From Candidatus Altimarinota bacterium (lineage in GTDB: Bacteria > Patescibacteriota > Gracilibacteria > BD1-5 > UBA6164), in NCBI GenBank assembly GCA_025210615.1, contig JAOARJ010000002.1, positions 62,001-126,000 of the forward strand: a stretch of DNA of 64,000 nt. The letters are read 5' to 3'. Positions within the stretch are counted from its first letter, which is position 1. The number at the start of each line of letters is the position of its first letter. The position numbers and the translations under genes are program-made. This document shows, in pieces, positions 1 to 11,769 of the stretch. The notes beneath the pieces were generated by a model. That model searched no databases and had not been told where the DNA came from. It saw only the letters and a list, made by a program, of their open reading frames with translations.

Positions 1-72
1 AGCGAAATAACGAGTTTAGAAAATACAACTGAAGAAGATATTGCTGCGTTAGTTGATACACTTTTTGATTAA
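1..72 (+). CDS. C-terminal end of an unidentified protein (partial)
   Basis: The frame starting at base 1 is open and ends with TAA at 70-72. It gives only 23 residues, ending in ALVDTLFD, with an acidic, helix-prone composition. The rest of the gene lies outside the window, so no function can be assigned. Confidence 0.5.
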   Translation, partial: SEITSLENTTEEDIAALVDTLFD

Positions 73-132
73 AACTTACTATTTTCTTACAAACAAAAAT
101 TATAAAATATATATAGAATTAATGATAAAAAT

Positions 133-1020
133 ATGAAAAAAATAGCTAATTTTACATTAACTAGACTGATAACTAAAAAAATGTTTATTTTGGTCTTTTT
201 CGGCTTATTTATGTTTAATAATAATATTTTTGCAGTAAAAATTTCTGATTTAGATATAAAAGAAGACAGAGAAAAAATTATCATTATTTTAAATAAATTT
301 AGAGATTTATCTCCAGAAGAAAAAAGAGAATTTACTAGAAAATTAAGTAGGGAAGATAGGCAAAAATTCCAAGAATTTAAATCACAAATTCAGGAAAAAA
401 TAAAAAATAATAAACCTAAAAGAATTAATCCTGATAGAGAGTTTATTAGTAGAGATAATTTTTTGAGAGATCAAAACAGAATAAAACCAGAAAGAAAAGA
501 TAATAATAGAGAAAAGCAACCAGAAAATAATTTAAGAGAGCATAATAATTTTAAGGAAGATAGAAGACCACCTAGACCACCAATGTTTGATCAAAATAAT
601 GAAAGACATAAAAAAATAAAAGAAAGATTAGATAGATTAAAAGATAATTTTGAAAAGAAAAAAGATACAATAATAAGAGATTATAAGGAGTGAAAAATAA
701 GTAGGGAAGAGGCTGTAAAAAAACTATTTTCAGAGAGAGAAAGATTAATAAAATCTCATGATAGAGAAATAGAAAAAACAATGCAAGAAGAAGTTAAGGA
801 AAATATAAATAGATTAAAAATTACTCTTCAAAAAGAATTAGATAAAAAGTTAAAAAATACTTATAAATTATCTAGTGATAGACAAATAGAGCTATATAAT
901 AATATTATAGAAAAAATAGATATCGCTTTAAATAATACAAAAATAGAAGAAAAAAATAAAGTTTTATTCACTTTATTAAAAGATATATTACAAGAAAAAA
1001 TTGATAATTTTAAAAAATAA
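133..1020 (+). CDS. Exported Lys/Glu/Arg-rich protein, function unknown
   Basis: A 295-residue frame from ATG 133 to TAA 1018-1020. It contains one in-frame TGA at 691-693, read here as Gly; treating it as a stop would split the protein into two pieces that are both open in the same frame. Residues 1-35 carry a basic start and a hydrophobic stretch (MFILVFFGLFMFN) followed by a signal-peptidase-like ending near NIFAV, so export is likely. The rest is highly charged and rich in Lys, Glu, Arg and Asn, with a Pro/Arg patch around residues 138-150 (RRPPRPPMF) and a helical C-terminus. No known domain is recognised. It resembles the next gene in style (exported, charged, helical). Confidence 0.75.
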
Positions 1021-1215
1021 GTATAATTATATCTTAACAAAATAACAAAAAGCCGCAAAAAATAAAGAAAAATATAGATGATATATAATAAATATACTGT
1101 TAAAATAGAGGAGTAAAAGAAAAAATAATTTTTCTTACAAATCTCTTACGATGACTAGTTATTATAAGCGTAACCTAAACAGGTAAAAACATTATTATAT
1201 TTTAACTTTATAGTT

Positions 1216-2334
1216 ATGAGAAATACAAAAAAATTACTACTTGCTAGTTTGTTAATAGTAAGTATTGCTGGAGCTTTAAATGCTAGCGCTGATGAATCTT
1301 CTACAGAAAATAAAAATGGAAGACCAATGATGAATGCTATGCAAAAATGAGTAAAGCAAGGGATGAATAAAATGTGAATGGAAGCTTTTTCTAATCTAGA
1401 TGAGACTATTCAAGAAGAAATTAAAGCTCTAATGGAAAAACATAAAGAGGATATGGATGAAGTAAGAGAAAAAATGAAAAATACTGATTTAACAGATGAT
1501 GAAAAAGAAGATTTAAAAGAAGAATTAAAAAGTATTAATGAAGCGTTCATTGAAGATTTGAAAGAATTAGTATGAGATGATGAACAAGCTTTGGCTTATA
1601 TTGAAAAAATGGAACAATATTGAGAAATGAAAGGTGAATATAAAGAAGATAAAGCGAATTTAAAAGAAAGCAAGAAAGAAATGAGAGAGGAAAATAAATA
1701 TTTAAGAGAAGGAGTTAATGATAATAGAAAAGATTTTATTGATGAAAATGGTACTTTTGTAGATGCTTTTTCTAATTTATCTGATGAAATTAAAGAAGAA
1801 TTAAAAACTTTAAGAGAACAGTATCAAGCCGATATGAAAGAACTTAAAGAAAAAATGCAAGAAGAATGATTAACTGCTAATGACAGAGATGTATTAAGAG
1901 AAGATTTTTATGAAATTAATGACGCTTATCTTGAAAAAATTAAAGAATTAGTTGCTGAAGATGAAGATGCTGTCGCTTATTTAGAAGCTAGAGAAGAATT
2001 AAAAAATAAAAATAGAGATAGCAGAGAAAAAATTAGAGAAAATCAAAAAGAATACAAAGCAGAAAAAAGAGAAATGATTAATAAATATAGACAAAAATTT
2101 GCTTCTCAATTAACTCAAATTCTACCAAAATTATCAGTAGAAAAATTAGAAACTATTTTAGAAAGAATAGTTGCTATGGTAGAAAAGATTGAAGCGAATG
2201 AAAATATGAATGAGGATAATAAGGAAAAAATGACTTCTCAATTAATTTCTTTACAAGAATTAATTCAAGAAGAGATTGAATCTAGAAATAGCAGTGAAGA
2301 AGAAACTTTAGATTTATGAGAATTATTTGAATAA
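1216..2334 (+). CDS. Exported acidic coiled-coil protein with internal repeats
   Basis: A 372-residue frame from ATG 1216 to TAA 2332-2334 with several in-frame TGA codons read as Gly. The N-terminus is a clear signal peptide (KKLLLASLLIVSIAGALNASA), so the protein is exported. The body is Glu/Lys-rich and strongly helical. Two copies of a repeat of about 120 residues are visible: DAFSNL or EAFSNL, then EIKEEL or EIKALM, a charged helix, then a KIKELV or DLKELV motif followed by DEDA(V)AYLE or DEQALAYIE. The first begins near residue 55 and the second near residue 175. This is a tandem duplication inside the gene. No enzymatic motif is seen; a structural or surface role is only inference. It ends at a strong terminator. 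Confidence 0.8.
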
Positions 2335-2349
2335 AATTAATTAACAAAA

Positions 2350-2382
2350 AAAGAGTCTTAATTATTTAGACTCTTTTTTTAT
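2350..2382. terminator. Bidirectional rho-independent terminator
   Basis: Perfect 9-bp stem AAAGAGTCT / AGACTCTTT with a 9-nt loop, followed by a T run. It lies between convergent genes (1216-2334 on plus, 2379-2977 on minus) and probably serves both. Confidence 0.85.
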
Positions 2383-2977
2383 AATTTCTGAATAAAAGTA
2401 ATAATTTCTTTTTCTATCGATAAGAAAATTTTTTTAAAAAAATATGAAGAAGCTCAATTGCTTGAGAGAATTGAATTTACATCTATTTGAATATTTGTTG
2501 CTATTCAATGATCTTCTCCTTCAATAACTTCTTTATAAAATCTATATGTTGCTTCTGTTATTATATCAGAATTATTATTTATTTTATTTCTTATAATCCA
2601 ATTTATTCAACCAGAAACTTTATTAAAAGGAAAGGGAACTAAAGAAGATAGTTTTTTATGTTTTTAGGATTATTAAAAGCTCTTTTAAAGGATTCACAAT
2701 AAATATAGTGATTTAAATTTTCATAATTATTAGGAAAAAATAAAGTTGCATTTCCTACTAAATCAGCTCAGAAAATATCTATAATACTTCAATTTATAGA
2801 CGGTGAAATAGCTTCTCCCTCTATTTTTATTCATTTATAATTTAAATAATTTGCGATAGGAGTTAATTCTTCAGGAGTTGGAGAAGGAATTCATCTATCT
2901 TGAAGTTGATCATTAATAAAAATGAAATTATGACAATGATTAATATCTTCTCAGGAATCTGGATTTGCGTTTAACAT
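2379..2977 (-). pseudogene. Hypothetical protein gene interrupted by a one-base frameshift
   Basis: Reading from ATG at 2975-2977 (minus), the frame is open until a TAG near 2648. A second frame then continues without interruption to TAA at 2379-2381. The two frames join if one base is added to the T6 run at 2652-2657 (A6 on the coding strand). The total span of 599 bases equals 600 minus one, which fits a single-base loss. The restored protein would have 199 residues, with PFNKVSGGINWIIRNK in the second half. No family is recognised. It is either a decayed gene or carries an assembly error in a homopolymer. Confidence 0.55.
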
Positions 2978-3173
2978 TGTTTTATTATTTTAGGTGTAAT
3001 ATTTTGGTTAATATTTTTTTTTGAGAGTAAGGGATTATTTATATTTATTTTACATTAAAAATCAAGTTTAAAATTATAAAAAAATAAAAATATCAAAAAA
3101 TTATAATTTTCTCTTGTATTTTAAAGAAAAAAAGCTATATTATATCTAGTATTTTTTATAAGGAGAGAAATTT

Positions 3174-4490
3174 ATGATAAAGAAAATAAAAAATTTAATA
3201 GCCTTGGATAATCCTATAAGATTATTTTATCATTTTTTGAAAGCTATGACAGCTAGTATTATGTATGGTTTTCCATCAAAAAATATGACTGTTATAGGTG
3301 TTACTTGAACAAATTGAAAAACTACAACGACAAATATCATCGCAAAAAGTCTTCAAAAGGCATGAAAAAAAGTTTTTATGTTTTCAACAGTAAATTATAT
3401 TATAGGAGATAAAGAATATCGTAATGATACGAAAATGACTTCTCCTGATCCTTTTTTATTGCAAAAATTATTAAAGCAAGCAAAACAAGAATGATGTGAG
3501 ATAGCGATTATAGAAACAAGTAGCCATGCGATAACAATGCATAGAATTTGGTGAATAAATTATGATATGGCAGTACTAACGAATATTTCTCAAGACCATT
3601 TAGATTTACATAAAACTATGACAAATTATGTAAATACAAAGAGAAGATTGTTTAAGTCTCTTATTGCTTTTGATAGAAAACCTTGAATAAAAAAGACAGC
3701 TATTATCAATGTAGATAGCGATTATGCTGATTTATTTATGGATGAAACTTATGATAATTTATTTGCTTATTGATTTTGAACTGAATCAAAATTAAGAGCT
3801 ACTGATATAAAACATAACATAGATTATACGACTTTTAATGTAAGAATTCCTTGAAATACATTAAATATAAAAACTAAATTTAGATGAAATTTCAATGTTT
3901 ATAATATTTTAGCAGCCATTTGAGTATTGCTTAGTTTTAGTATAAAACCAGAAAAAATAGAACAAGCAATAAGTGAAATTACTGCTGTTCCTTGAAGAAT
4001 GGAAGAAGTAGAAAATTCTCACTGACTAAATATTTTTGTTGATTATGCTCACACTCCTGACGCGCTTACTCAAGTTTTAGATACACTTAGAGAATTTGAA
4101 TGAAGATGAAAAATTTATACAGTTTTCTGAGCGACTGGTGATAGAGATAGAACAAAAAGACCAGCAATGTGACAAATTGTTAGTGAAAAAAGTGATGTAG
4201 TTATTTTAACAGAAGATGATAATTATAGTGAGTCAGTATCTCAAATTATAAAAGATATTTTACCTTGAATAAATAGAAAAGAGTGAGATACTTTTTGGAT
4301 TATTCCAGATAGAGAAAATGCGGTTAGATATGCTCTTTTAACTGCTGAAAAATGAGATATTGTATTAGTTGCTGGTAAATGAGATGAACATGCTATAATA
4401 ACAAATGATTGACCTAAAAAATGGCATGATAAAACAGTTATAGAGCAAATATTTAAAGATATTGAAGATAATTCTATAATAGATAAATAA
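3174..4490 (+). CDS. murE: UDP-N-acetylmuramyl tripeptide synthase (Mur ligase family)
   Basis: A 438-residue cytosolic Mur ligase that adds an amino acid to UDP-MurNAc-dipeptide during peptidoglycan synthesis. The ATP-binding loop GVTGTNGKTTTT is near residues 38-50, with two of its glycines encoded by TGA. ETSSHAI and NISQDHLDLHKT are the usual central-domain motifs, and the C-terminal domain contains DYAHTPDAL and GATGDRDRTKRP. The P-loop is much closer to the start than in E. coli MurE (about residue 110), so the N-terminal UDP-binding domain is strongly reduced. At the position of the specificity loop the sequence reads TEDDNYSE rather than the DNPR of diaminopimelate enzymes. ATG 3174 is preceded by AAGGAGAG, one of the few clear Shine-Dalgarno sequences here. 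dnaX follows after 29 bases. Confidence 0.92.
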
Positions 4491-4519
4491 TATAATATAG
4501 TAAAAATAATTATAAAAAA

Positions 4520-6397
4520 ATGTCGTTATATTTAAAGTATCGTCCGAAAACATTTGAAGATTTAGTTGACCAAGATTTTGTAAAACATACTCTTCAGGAG
4601 GCTATAAAACAAGATAAGACAGTGTGAGCTTATCTATTTTGTGGTCCTAGATGAACTTGAAAAACTTCGTCAGCTAGAATTTTTGCTAAAGCGGTTAATT
4701 GTAAACCATTTGATGAAAAGCAATTAAATATTTCAGCAAAAAATATTTTTGATAATATTTTAAAATATTTTGAAGAAGAATATAAAATAAAAATTGATTT
4801 GAGTCAATTAAAAGATGATGTGACTAAATTTAAAAATATAAAAGCTTGATTAGATATTAATTTTTCAAAGAATAGTTTTAATTTTATATACCATTTTTGA
4901 AGTGCAAAACATTATCATTTTGCTGAAAATTATAGTTCTTTAAAAAAGAGATGGTTGGAAAAGAATTTAGAACTTTATGATACTATAGATAGTTCAGATT
5001 TCGGATTATCTAATTTTAAATCTTGATTAGAATCTTTTAATAATTCTTTCATTGAGCCAAAAATTAATTTTCCTTGTAATTGATGTCCAATTTGTTATGC
5101 TTTTGATGAATGAAAATTGCTTGATATTATAGAAATAGATGCGGCGAGTCATACTGGAGTTGATAATATTAGAGAAATCATTGAAAGAGCGCAGTTTGCT
5201 CCGAATTTAGCAAAATACAAAATCTATATTATTGATGAAGTACATATGCTTTCTAAAGGGGCGTTTAATGCTTTATTAAAGATATTAGAAGAGCCACCTG
5301 CACATGTGAAATTTATTTTGGCGACAACAGAAGTTCATAAAATTCCTGAAACGATTTTATCAAGAACTCAAAGATATGATTTTAAAAGAATTACATTAAC
5401 TTGAATTATTAAAAGACTAGATTATATTGCTGAAAAAGAATGAGTAATTGCAGAAAAAAAAGCTTTAGAATATATTGCGAATAATTCAGATTGAGCTTTA
5501 AGAAACGCGATAAATCAGTTTGAACAATTTATTATAAATAATGAGGTAAAACTTGAAAATATTACAAAAATTTTATGATTAACAAGTCAAGATGAATTAG
5601 AAAATATTTTGTATAAACTACTTACTAAAGACAAAATAGCGATAAACGATATTGAAGAACTTTATAATAATTGAAAAAATATTAAGCTATTTATCAAAGA
5701 TTTATTATATTTTACGAAAGATAAATTATTAAATAAAATTTGAAGCGAAGAAGAAAAAAGTTTAATAGAAATTTTAGAAGAACTAAACAGCGCTTATATA
5801 AAGTCAAAAACTAGTTTTGATGAGCTAACTCCTTTTATAATCGCAGTTGTTAAATTAATTTCAAATCATAATTACTGAGAAGAAGTAGTAAGCAATAAAA
5901 AAGTTGAGCCTATAAAAGTAGGCGTCAGCACTACTAAAGTAAATAATCAAGAAAATAATTTTAAAAAACCAGAAAAAAAAGCTAATAATATTGAGAATAA
6001 TATTATAGAAGAAAAAGTTGAAAATAAACAAGAAAATAATAATTTAGATATAAATTTAGATGATATTGCTGATATTTTTTGAGAAGATAATATAGAAAAT
6101 ATTCCTCAAAATGAAGTATCAAAAATAAAAGAAAATAATAATGATTTTAATAATATTTCTGGATTACCATTTGAAATAAAACAATTAACAGCTATTATAA
6201 GCCAAACAAAATGAATGGCTATGGTAAGTTCTTGATTAAAACAATCTAATTGTGATATAACTTCTGATAGATTTATTGTAGAAACTAAGACAAATTTAGT
6301 TTATAATAAACTTAATAAAGCTGAAAGTATAGATATTATTAAAAAATGATTAGGAGAACTTTGACACAATTTAGAAATTGAAATTAAAAAAATATAG
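4520..6397 (+). CDS. dnaX: DNA polymerase III subunit gamma/tau with an enlarged zinc module
   Basis: A 625-residue clamp-loader ATPase. The N-terminus [18 protein letters not shown] is typical; Walker A is CGPRGTGKTSSA near residue 42; Walker B is YIIDEVHML near 237; sensor 1 is [12 protein letters not shown] and the arginine-finger segment is SRTQRYDF. The zinc module is unusual. The first cysteine is residue 61 (AVNC), but the other three (CNGCPIC) are residues 186, 189 and 192. About 115 extra residues lie between them, where E. coli DnaX has eight. The insertion is charged, aromatic-rich and unrecognised. The C-terminal third has an Asn/Glu-rich linker and a tau-like tail. valS follows after 26 bases, suggesting co-transcription with murE. 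Confidence 0.95.
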
Positions 6398-6423
6398 TTT
6401 TAGTAATTAAAAATAATTAAATT

Positions 6424-9081
6424 ATGAGTGAATTTTCTAAAAAATATAATCCTGCCGATTTTGAATCAAATATTTATAAAAATTGGGAAGAAAATGCTTT
6501 ATTTATGCCGAAAGAAAGCACAACTTGAGAAAAGTTTTTTATTCCTATGCCACCACCTAACGTAACTGGTGTTTTACACCTTTGACATGCGCTTACTTTG
6601 ACTCTAGAAGATATTATGACAAGATATCATAGAATGAAAGGAGATAAGACTTTATGGCTTCCTGGTACTGATCACGCTGGTATTTCTACTCAAGCAAAAG
6701 TTGAACAAAAATTAGCCGCGGAAGGGAAAACTAAACATGATTTAACAAGAGAAGAATTTTTAGATGAAGCGTGGGATTGGAAAGACAAACATTGAGATAT
6801 TATTACAACTCAAATGAGAAAAATGTGAGCGAGTTGTGATTGGTCTAGAGAGAAATTTACAATGGATGAAGATTTAAATAAACGTGTAACAAAAGCCTTT
6901 GTAGACCTTTATAATAAAGGATTAATTTATAGATGAGAATATATGGTAAATTATTCTCCATGATTAAATACTGTAATTTCTGACGCGGAAGTTGAATATA
7001 AAGAAGAAAAAGCGAAATTGTATTATGTGACATATTTTGTATCTGGAAGTGATAAAGAAATAGTTGTAGCGACTACTCGTCCTGAAACTATGCTTTGAGA
7101 TGTAGCTGTTGCGGTTCATCCTAAAGATAAAAGATATAAAAAACTTGTAAAAGCTGGTAAAAAATTGATTTTACCGATTGTAAATAAAGAAATCCCTATC
7201 GTTTTTGATGAAATGGTTGATATGGAATTTTGAACTGGAGCTGTAAAACTTACCCCAGCGCATGATAAAGATGATTTTGAAGCTGCTAAAAGATTAGAAC
7301 TTCCATTAGATGAAGTTGTTTTATCAAAAGATTGAATAATGACAGCAAAAGCTGGTATTTTTGAAGGTCAAGACTATATGACAGCGAGAAAAAATATTAT
7401 AGAATTACTTAAAGCAAAAGGAAATCTTAAAGCGATAGAAAATTATGACCATAGAGTTGGTTATTGTGAAAGAAGCGGAGCAAAAGTTGAAACAATTATT
7501 TCTAAACAATGGTTTGTAAAAATCGCTCCTATAGCTGAAAAAGTTATAGCAGGATATAAGAAAAAAGAATTTGAAGTTATTCCTTCTAGATTTAATAAAA
7601 CTTTTGAAGATTGGTTATTTAAATTAAATGACTGGTGTATTTCAAGACAATTATATTGGGGACATCAAATACCAATTTATTATAATAATGAAACTGGAGA
7701 AGCTGTTGCTAGTGAAGAAGATTTAACAAAAACAGGTGATTATACTCGTGATCCAGATGTGTTAGATACTTGGTTTAGTAGTGCTATGTGGCCATTTTCT
7801 ACTCTTGGTTATGATATGTGGTGAGGAGAACAACCACAAGATGTAAAAGATTTTTATAGTGCAGATATGCTTGAAACTGGGCATGATATAATTTTCTTTT
7901 GGTGTATTAGAATGCTTTTATTTTGATATGAATTTACTTGAGAAACACCTATTAAAAAATTCTATTTACATTGACTTATCTTTGATAAAGAAGGTAAAAA
8001 AATGAGTAAGAGTTTAGGGAATTGAATTGACCCATTAGATGTTATTGCAGAGCACGGAACTGATGCATTAAGAATGACTTTGACAATAGGGAATACTCCT
8101 TGAAATAATCTTAAATTTGATATGGATAATGTTATCCAAAGTAAAATGTTTATCAATAAACTTTGGAATGCTACGAGATTTGTTTATACAAATTTTGAAA
8201 AAACAGGTTCTAAAGTAGAAACTGATATGGATAAATTGTGAAGTGAATTAGTAGAAAAATATGATGATTTAATGCTTCATGAAAAATGGATTTTATCAAG
8301 ACTTAAAACTATTATAAATGGTACTACAAAAGGAATGAATGAATATTTATTCTCTGAAAGTGGAGCTGATTTATACGCGTTTACTAAAAATGAATTCTGT
8401 GATTATTATATTGAGGAATATAAAAATGCTTCAGAAAATAGTAAATATGGAGAAAAAGTTATAACTTTTGTAATTAATTCGTTATTGAAATTATGGCATC
8501 CATATATTCCTTTTGTAACGGAAGAATTATATAATAAATTATGATTTACTGGAGATTTAATTAGTCAAAAATGGATTAATTTTGATTTAAGCGAAGACAA
8601 AGAAATAGTAAAACAAAAAAATAAAATCATAGAAGTTATTAAAACTATTAGACAAATTAGAGCGGAAAACGCGATTATGCCTTCTAAACAAATAAAACTT
8701 CATATAACAGCTAAGGCTAATTATAAAGATTTAATAAATTCTTGGGAATATATTATTTCTCCTATTGTAAAATCAGAAGTTACGGTTGTTAATACGACTA
8801 AACCTGAAAATGCTGATGAAATGGCTTTATGAGTTGTAAAATGAGGAATAGAAATTTATGTAAATACTGATAATGCTCTTGATAAAGATAAAGAAATTGA
8901 AAGATTGAATCTTCAAATAAGCGATACTAAAGATTATATTTGCATATTAGATAAAAAGTTATTAAATGAAAGTTTTGTAGCGAATGCTCCGAAGGATTTA
9001 GTTAGAGCTGAGATGGATAAGAAAGATAAAGCTATAGAAAAATTAGCGAAACTTGAAGAAAAGTTAACTAGATTAAAATAG
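6424..9081 (+). CDS. valS: Valyl-tRNA synthetase
   Basis: An 885-residue class Ia synthetase that charges tRNA-Val. The class I signature HLGHA is near residues 51-55 after PMPPPNVTG, with its glycine encoded by TGA. The TDHAGIST motif follows. The editing (CP1) domain lies between roughly residues 160 and 400 and contains the TTRPETML(G)D motif. [11 protein letters not shown] marks the catalytic core, and [15 protein letters not shown] near residue 525 is the KMSKS loop. The C-terminal 70 residues form the coiled coil expected of ValRS. Length agrees with the family. ATG 6424 has no Shine-Dalgarno sequence but sits behind AAATT. A terminator follows the gene. Confidence 0.97.
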
Positions 9082-9103
9082 TAAAATAATTTAATTAAAA
9101 TAA

Positions 9104-9135
9104 AAACTCCTAATTAACAGGAGTTTCTTTTTCTA
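9104..9135 (+). terminator. Rho-independent terminator after valS
   Basis: Stem AAACTCC / GGAGTTT with a 9-nt loop followed by an interrupted T-rich stretch, 22 bases after the valS stop codon. Confidence 0.8.
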
Positions 9136-9180
9136 ATTTTTTTTAATATTGCAAGAGTAATAATTCTTTAAATTATCATC

Positions 9181-9402
9181 TTAACATTCACTTGGAGTGA
9201 AATGATCTAATTCATCATCTACTTGATCAGCTGGAGTTATTCTTTCATCTTCCATTAGTTCAACGAAATATTTTACAGCATCTGCGTTAGTATTAACCAT
9301 TTTTTGTGCAACTTCTTCAGGTGTTTTAGTTGCTCCAATTACTCCATTTACTCCATTTACTCATTCTATATGATCTAGTCATTCACTTCAATCTATAGTC
9401 AT
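9181..9402 (-). CDS. Small acidic protein, function unknown
   Basis: A 73-residue frame from ATG at 9400-9402 (minus, preceded by TAATT) to TAA at 9181-9183. Three TGA codons near the start are read as Gly. The sequence has an N-terminal Gly/Val-rich part (GVNGVNGVIGATKTPEEVAQ) and an acidic C-terminal part ending in HFTPSEC. No signal peptide, membrane segment or known motif is visible. It is downstream of the 9490-10020 gene on the same strand, with an 87-base gap. Confidence 0.6.
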
Positions 9403-9489
9403 AATTATTTAAGTTATAAATTAATATTTATCTTTTATATCTATTTTTTATCTGATGTCAAATTTATTTTAGGATAAACTCTTACTAGA

Positions 9490-10020
9490 TTAAGAATTTC
9501 TTCTTTTTACAGAATCGTGTTTATTTCTATAATGAGTAACTTTTTCTTCAAAAGCTTTTTTATCGGGTAAATCAGGAACATATTGACGGAGATCTTCTTT
9601 TTGCTCATTTCTTGCTATAGCTATAGCACATATTTGAGGATACTTAACTTTAACTCTATGACATATATATTTCAAAACAGCAGGGTAATCTCTTGCAATA
9701 ACCCAACATGATTCATGGTATTTCATTTGTATTTCTTCTGATACAAATTTTATGTTTAATGGATCAAAATCTAAAGCCATTTGTAAATAAAATTCTTTAT
9801 CTTCATTAGGCACTTCATTAAATTTTCAAGCTTCTATTAATTGCGAATATTTAGAGTATTTATTTTCTTCTGTTTCTTCTGATTGTTCATCTGGGGCATC
9901 AGATTTCCCTATTATACTATAATAAGCATCTTTTACAGTACCTAATGCATTTCGGAACATTCTTCTTAATGGATCATCTGAATTTCATTCTGAAGAAGAT
10001 TCAGGAATATCTAAACTCAT
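9490..10020 (-). CDS. DUF4116-like repeat protein, function unknown
   Basis: A 176-residue frame from ATG at 10018-10020 (minus) to TAA at 9490-9492, with two TGA codons read as Gly in the first half. The N-terminal 65 residues are acidic and low in complexity. The second half has a helical pattern (EFYLQMALDFDPLNIKFVSE, then SCWVIARDYPAVLKYI and a further weak unit) that resembles the roughly 50-residue repeats of DUF4116 proteins. The assignment rests on the spacing of Ala/Leu positions and should be taken as tentative. No signal peptide or membrane span is seen. Confidence 0.6.
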
Positions 10021-10166
10021 AAGTTATTAAATTACAAAATATTTTTATTTTTATACTTGTTTTTATTTAAAAGTCAAATTATTTTTAGAGTTAATTATTT
10101 TTTGCTTATTTAAAATATTTATATATAATCTGTTTTGTTTTAAAATATAAAAAATTATAAAAAATT

Positions 10167-11252
10167 ATGAAAATCTGAATTGTTTGATTACCTAATGTTT
10201 GAAAATCAACCTTATTTAATGCTTTGACAAAAAATTATAGCGCAGAAGCTGCTAATTTTCCATTTTGTACAATAGAACCAAATGTTTGAATTGTAAATGT
10301 TAATGATTCTAGAATGCAAAAAATATCAGATACTGTAAATGCTCAAAAAATTATTCCAGCAACTGTAGAATTTACAGATATTGCAGGTATTGTTAAGTGA
10401 GCGTCTAAATGAGAAGGTTTATGAAATAAATTTTTGGCAAATATTCGTGAAGCTGATGCTATTTTGCAAGTAGTAAGAGTCTTTGAAAATAGTGATATTA
10501 TTCATGTACATTGAGATGTAAATCCTCAAAGTGATATCGAAGTTATAAATAGTGAGCTTATTTTAGCTGATATTGAGAGTTTAGAAAAAAGAATTAATAA
10601 TAATTCTAGAAAAGCAAAATCTGATAAAGATTTAGCAATGCAATTAGATTTATTTGAAAAAGTAAAAAAGTTTTTGGAAGAAGGGAATTTAGCGATTAGT
10701 TATGATTATAGTGAAGAAGAATTAGAACTTATGAAAGATTCTCATTTATTGACTTATAAGCCATTTGTATATGCTGCTAATGTAAATGAAGAAAATATGG
10801 ATATTTCAGAAGAAGAATTAAGAAAAATATTAAATATTCAAGATAAAAATATAAAAGTAGTTGCAGTTTGTGCTAAACTTGAAGAAGATATGGTTGAAAT
10901 GAGTCAGGAAGAAAAAAATGATTTTTTAACAGATATGTGATTAAAAACAACAGGTCTTGATGAACTTATAAAAACTTGTTATGACGCATTATGACTGCAA
11001 TATTATTTTACAGCTTGAGAAAAAGAAGTAAGAGCTTGGACTATGAAAAAAGGATCAACAGCACCACAGGCTGCTTGAGTAATACATACAGATTTTGAAA
11101 GATGATTTATTAAAGCTGATGTTGTAAATTGCGTTGATTTCGTAGAATTATGAGGTTGGAGTAAAGCTAGAGAAGCTGGGAAAGTTAGTATGCAAGGTAA
11201 AGATTATATAGTGCAAGATTGAGATGTAATTTTGTTTAAATTTAATGTATAA
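10167..11252 (+). CDS. ychF: Ribosome-associated GTPase/ATPase YchF
   Basis: A 361-residue Obg-family P-loop protein, close to the usual 363. G1 is GLPNVGKST at residues 6-14, with two TGA-encoded glycines. G3 appears as DIAGIVKGASKGEGLGNKFL, the YchF signature. A coiled-coil insertion lies around residues 130-180, and the C-terminal TGS domain contains TMKKGSTAPQAAGVIH and ends with DGDVILFKFNV. YchF binds ATP in preference to GTP and associates with ribosomes. The start ATG is preceded by AAAATT without a Shine-Dalgarno sequence. Confidence 0.97.
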
Positions 11253-11319
11253 TTAAAATTTGTTTTTTGCTTAAAAGTAAGTAGAAAATATTAAATTTTA
11301 TTTTAGTTAATTATTTCAT

Positions 11320-11715
11320 ATGCTGAGTTCAGATGTAATAAATAGGTGAAAAATAGTATCAGAAGATGAAAGAGAAATTTTATCAAAGTATCTTAATACT
11401 ATTCCATTAAAACAAGAAAAGGAATTAGCAGAAAGAGCTAATAAAGTTATACTAGATTCTTTAAAATATGATAAAACTATTTTGATTTCATTGGAACATA
11501 TTATTTGAACTTTTTTCATGGATCAATTGTCTACTAATCATAAGATAAAACCCCAAGCAGAAGAAATTGTTTTATTAGTATTTGAAAAGTTATGTATTGA
11601 TTTAAATAGTCCTGAGATAGAAATTCTTCCTAATATAAAAAAATTTCTGGAAGCAAAAAAAGATATTTGAAGTACCATAGAAGATGTTTCTTGAAATAGT
11701 ATGAAGCAATTATAA
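11320..11715 (+). CDS. Hypothetical helical protein
   Basis: A 131-residue frame from ATG 11320 to TAA 11713-11715, with several TGA-Gly codons. It follows ychF by 67 bases on the same strand. The sequence looks soluble and alpha-helical (EDEREILSKYLNTIPLKQ, then AERANKVILDSLKYD). No signal peptide, membrane segment or catalytic motif is visible and no family is recognised. Confidence 0.65.
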
Positions 11716-11735
11716 AATAATTAGTATATAAAAAT

Positions 11736-11763
11736 TTGACATTATATACAAAATAAATATATT
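11736..11763 (+). promoter_or_regulatory. Promoter of the 11.8-kb RNA candidate
   Basis: TTGACA at 11736-11741, a 16-bp spacer and TATATT at 11758-11763. The same hexamers and spacing occur at 15445-15472 in front of another non-coding transcript. Confidence 0.6.
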
Positions 11764-11769
11764 AACCTT

